From positions 186,001 through 250,000 of the forward strand of contig CAZAFL010000001.1 of NCBI GenBank assembly GCA_964484465.1: a stretch of DNA of 64,000 nucleotides. Reading direction: 5' to 3'. The DNA is from CAZAFL01 sp964484465 (GTDB taxonomy: Bacteria; Bacteroidota; Ignavibacteria; UBA10030; SZUA-254). A program made the position numbers and the translations under genes. Within the stretch, counting starts at the first letter, position 1. Each line of letters opens with the position of its first letter. This document shows positions 61,949 through 64,000 of this stretch, one piece after another. Under the pieces are notes generated by a model. That model saw nothing but the letters and a program-made list of their open reading frames with translations, was not told the DNA's origin and did no database searches.

Positions 61949-64000
61949 ATGAAAAAGATCTCCGCGTTCATTTCTGTAAATCGAATATGTTATTTCGCAC
62001 TGTTCATCTTGCTTGGCGGTTCCATAACATATTCGCAGACCAATTTTCCCGGGAAACAATCGTTAACACCGATTGAGAAGCTTCTTAACCCAGATGGTTC
62101 AATAAATACTCATTCCGGGTTTGAAGGAAGCCTTGACCCGAAAGGTTTCCGCATGGTCAATGGACCCAAAGGAGAACCGCGGTTTGTGCGCGCTTCAGAA
62201 TCAAAAGCGATGGTGGATGCGGACAGTTCATGGGACGATCGCTTCACTTTTGCAGGTGCGAATTCCATAGTAGATATGGTGGGTGTAAACGGGACTGATC
62301 TATATATTGGGGGCTCTTTCACGATCGTTCATGACGTCAAAGTAAACCATTTTGCTAAATGGAACGGAACAAGTTGGTCTGATTTAGGTAATGGATTCAA
62401 TGGCGTGCCAAGCGCAATCGCTTTTTCCGGAACAGATGTCTACGTGATCGGCGGATTTACTCTTGCCGGAGGTGTCAGTGCTAATCAGGTCGCGAAATGG
62501 GATGGAAGCTTGTGGTCTGCACTTGGGTCTGGTATCAGCATGGGGTCTGGTTCCCCGAGCGTCATCGCAGTTGCAGGTACTGATGTGTATGTTGGAGGTA
62601 ATTTTACCGCCGCGGGAGGCGTGAGTGTGAAAAACATTGCAAGATGGAATGGCACAACGTGGGATTCATTGGGGAGTGGTCTGGCAGGAGGCAATTTTGG
62701 ACTATCTGTCAAAGCCATTGCAATAAACGGCGGCGACGTGTATGTGGGGGGTATGTTTGTCCAGGCTGGAGGTGTATCTGTACATAATATCGCAAGATGG
62801 GATGGCTCAGCGTGGGATTCACTTGGTGCAGGCGTGAGGGATACGAATTACAATGATCCATTTGCTGGGTACGTAACGTCGATAGCAAGAAGTGGAACTG
62901 ATATTTATGTCGGGGGCGGCTTTAATATGGCAGGAAATATACCGATAGGTTATATCGCAAAATGGAATGGTACGTCTTGGAGTGCATTGGGAAGTGGTAG
63001 AAATGGCGAAGTCTCTAGCATTGCTATAAATGGTTCGGATGTTTATGTCAGTGGCGGCGGCTCAGGCGTCGCAAAGTGGGATGGCAGTACCTGGTCTGAT
63101 CTGGGAGTGGTAGGCTTTGTGCAAAGTATCAAAATTGCATTTGGTGGAGGTAGTCTTTATGCAGCAGGTGAATTTGCCAGCGTAGGAGTCAATGCTTCTA
63201 ATAATGTAGCACAATGGAATGGCAGCACATGGTCAAGCATTCCAGCTGGACTCTCTGGAACCGTCAACAACCCCGTTAATGGTATCGCAACAACCGGTAA
63301 TAATGCTTACGAAGTTGGGAAATTTTACGTTGCGGGGGGTGTATACCCAAATGGTGTGGCAAAGTGGGATTCGACCACATGGTCAAGTTTCAATACGCAG
63401 ACATTTGATAACAATATCTATACTGTCGGCATTAACGGAGGTACGGTATATGTTGGCGGTGATTTTACCGACGTTAGCGGAAAATTTCTTGGCGGTATCG
63501 CTCGATGGAATGGTTTTGACTGGACTAGCATGAATGGAGGCATCAGCGGGGGGGTCTTTCCTGGTGGAGTGGTGCGTGCTATCGCCTTTATTGGTCCTGA
63601 CATCTACATTGGAGGAAACTTCACTTCGGTGGACGGCGTGAGTGTCCATAACATTGCAAAATGGAATGGCAGTGTGTGGCAAGATGTGGGAGGCGGTGTT
63701 ACCGGGTCAGTTGATCACACTGTATATGCGCTTGCAGTGGCCGGAACCGACCTGTATGTCGGAGGTTATTTTGACCATGCTGGAGCTGTCTCTGCTAACA
63801 ATATTGCAAAGTGGAGTGGCAGCAGCTGGTCGGCATTGGGGAGTGGTGCAACAGACAATGGTGTCTATGCACTGGCAGTTAGCGGAAACACAGTTTATGT
63901 CGGTGGCGGTTTCAGCACGATTCGTGGAGTAAGTGCAAATCGGACCGCGAAATGGGATGGAAACGCATGGTCACCATTGGGAAGCGGACTAAGCACCGAT
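61949..64000 (+). CDS. Secreted protein of ~50-residue tandem repeats, 3' end outside window
   Basis: The frame is open from ATG 61949 to the window end (684 codons) and has GAGG about nine bases upstream. A signal peptide (residues 1-~30, 'YFALFILLGGSITYSQ') is followed by about 12 repeats of 45-55 residues with the pattern I-A-x-x-G-x-(D)-(V/L/I)-Y-(V/I)-G-G-x-F-T-x-A-G-G-V-S-x-x-N-I-A-(R/K)-W-(N/D)-G-x-x-W-x-x-L-G-S-G. The alternating strands and conserved Trp suggest a beta-propeller or beta-solenoid. No catalytic motif was seen. The C-terminus, where a T9SS tail would be expected, is missing. DNA of the units is diverged, so the array is old. Confidence 0.88.
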   Translation, partial: MKKISAFISVNRICYFALFILLGGSITYSQTNFPGKQSLTPIEKLLNPDGSINTHSGFEGSLDPKGFRMVNGPKGEPRFVRASESKAMVDADSSWDDRFTFAGANSIVDMVGVNGTDLYIGGSFTIVHDVKVNHFAKWNGTSWSDLGNGFNGVPSAIAFSGTDVYVIGGFTLAGGVSANQVAKWDGSLWSALGSGISMGSGSPSVIAVAGTDVYVGGNFTAAGGVSVKNIARWNGTTWDSLGSGLAGGNFGLSVKAIAINGGDVYVGGMFVQAGGVSVHNIARWDGSAWDSLGAGVRDTNYNDPFAGYVTSIARSGTDIYVGGGFNMAGNIPIGYIAKWNGTSWSALGSGRNGEVSSIAINGSDVYVSGGGSGVAKWDGSTWSDLGVVGFVQSIKIAFGGGSLYAAGEFASVGVNASNNVAQWNGSTWSSIPAGLSGTVNNPVNGIATTGNNAYEVGKFYVAGGVYPNGVAKWDSTTWSSFNTQTFDNNIYTVGINGGTVYVGGDFTDVSGKFLGGIARWNGFDWTSMNGGISGGVFPGGVVRAIAFIGPDIYIGGNFTSVDGVSVHNIAKWNGSVWQDVGGGVTGSVDHTVYALAVAGTDLYVGGYFDHAGAVSANNIAKWSGSSWSALGSGATDNGVYALAVSGNTVYVGGGFSTIRGVSANRTAKWDGNAWSPLGSGLSTD

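Noticed and set aside
1..64000. rRNA, tRNA or known riboswitch
   Set aside because: Nothing recognisable by eye on either strand in the intergenic regions; a covariance-model scan was not possible here.

Overview
The window looks like a metagenome-assembled scaffold (it contains a run of 100 Ns) from a Gram-negative member of the Bacteroidota/Chlorobiota/Ignavibacteriota (FCB) group. The evidence is seven secreted proteins ending in a type IX secretion (T9SS) C-terminal sorting domain with the 'YPNPFNP' signature, a SusC/TonB-type outer-membrane barrel, two CBM9/DUF5916 outer-membrane proteins, weak or absent Shine-Dalgarno sites before many genes, and several alternative TTG/GTG starts. The genus cannot be fixed from the sequence alone. 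No rRNA, tRNA, CRISPR array, transposase or phage gene was seen. || Layout. (1) 1-11366: storage-glucan block. It holds the 3' part of a GH13 enzyme, glgC, glgA, a DUF4382-like lipoprotein on the opposite strand, glgP, an orphan MalK/UgpC-type ABC ATPase, a second cytoplasmic GH13 protein with unusual catalytic regions, and a tiny DUF5989 membrane protein. Together these make ADP-glucose, polymerise it and degrade the polymer. (2) 11925-22293: seven tightly packed genes on the + strand: a T9SS-secreted BNR-repeat protein, the poly-gamma-glutamate (PGA) genes pgsB, pgsC and pgsW, a secreted protein made of two copies of one domain, a PGA hydrolase, and a TonB-type receptor/barrel. This is the best candidate for an incompletely described system: Gram-negative PGA synthesis and turnover linked to an outer-membrane barrel. 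(3) 22309-28719: DUF5916 protein, M1 metallopeptidase with T9SS tail, two small membrane proteins, and several REP-like palindromic repeats. (4) 28720-56256: secreted-protein island. It holds a 3,638-residue repeat protein, a large BNR-repeat protein split by the assembly gap (it becomes one intact frame when the gap is resolved), a GH8-GH16 fusion, a second DUF5916 protein, a small GIY-YIG-like protein, a soluble PQQ-type sugar dehydrogenase and an SdrD-B-like protein. (5) 56549-61029: ECF sigma factor and membrane anti-sigma factor, divergent from an exported TPR-CHAT (caspase-like) protein, a second candidate system. (6) 61258-64000: a single-domain AraC-type regulator and the 5' part of a secreted protein of about 50-residue repeats, cut by the window end. 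|| Six of the seven T9SS proteins carry, just before the sorting domain, the same two-half module (WN-x-(V/I)-S-x-P ... GYW-(V/L/M)-K, then WN-(L/M)-(I/V)-G-(S/A) ... GYW-(V/I)-K). This suggests a lineage-specific stalk or processing module shared by surface-delivered cargo. No T9SS machinery gene is in the window, so secretion by that route is inferred from the tails.
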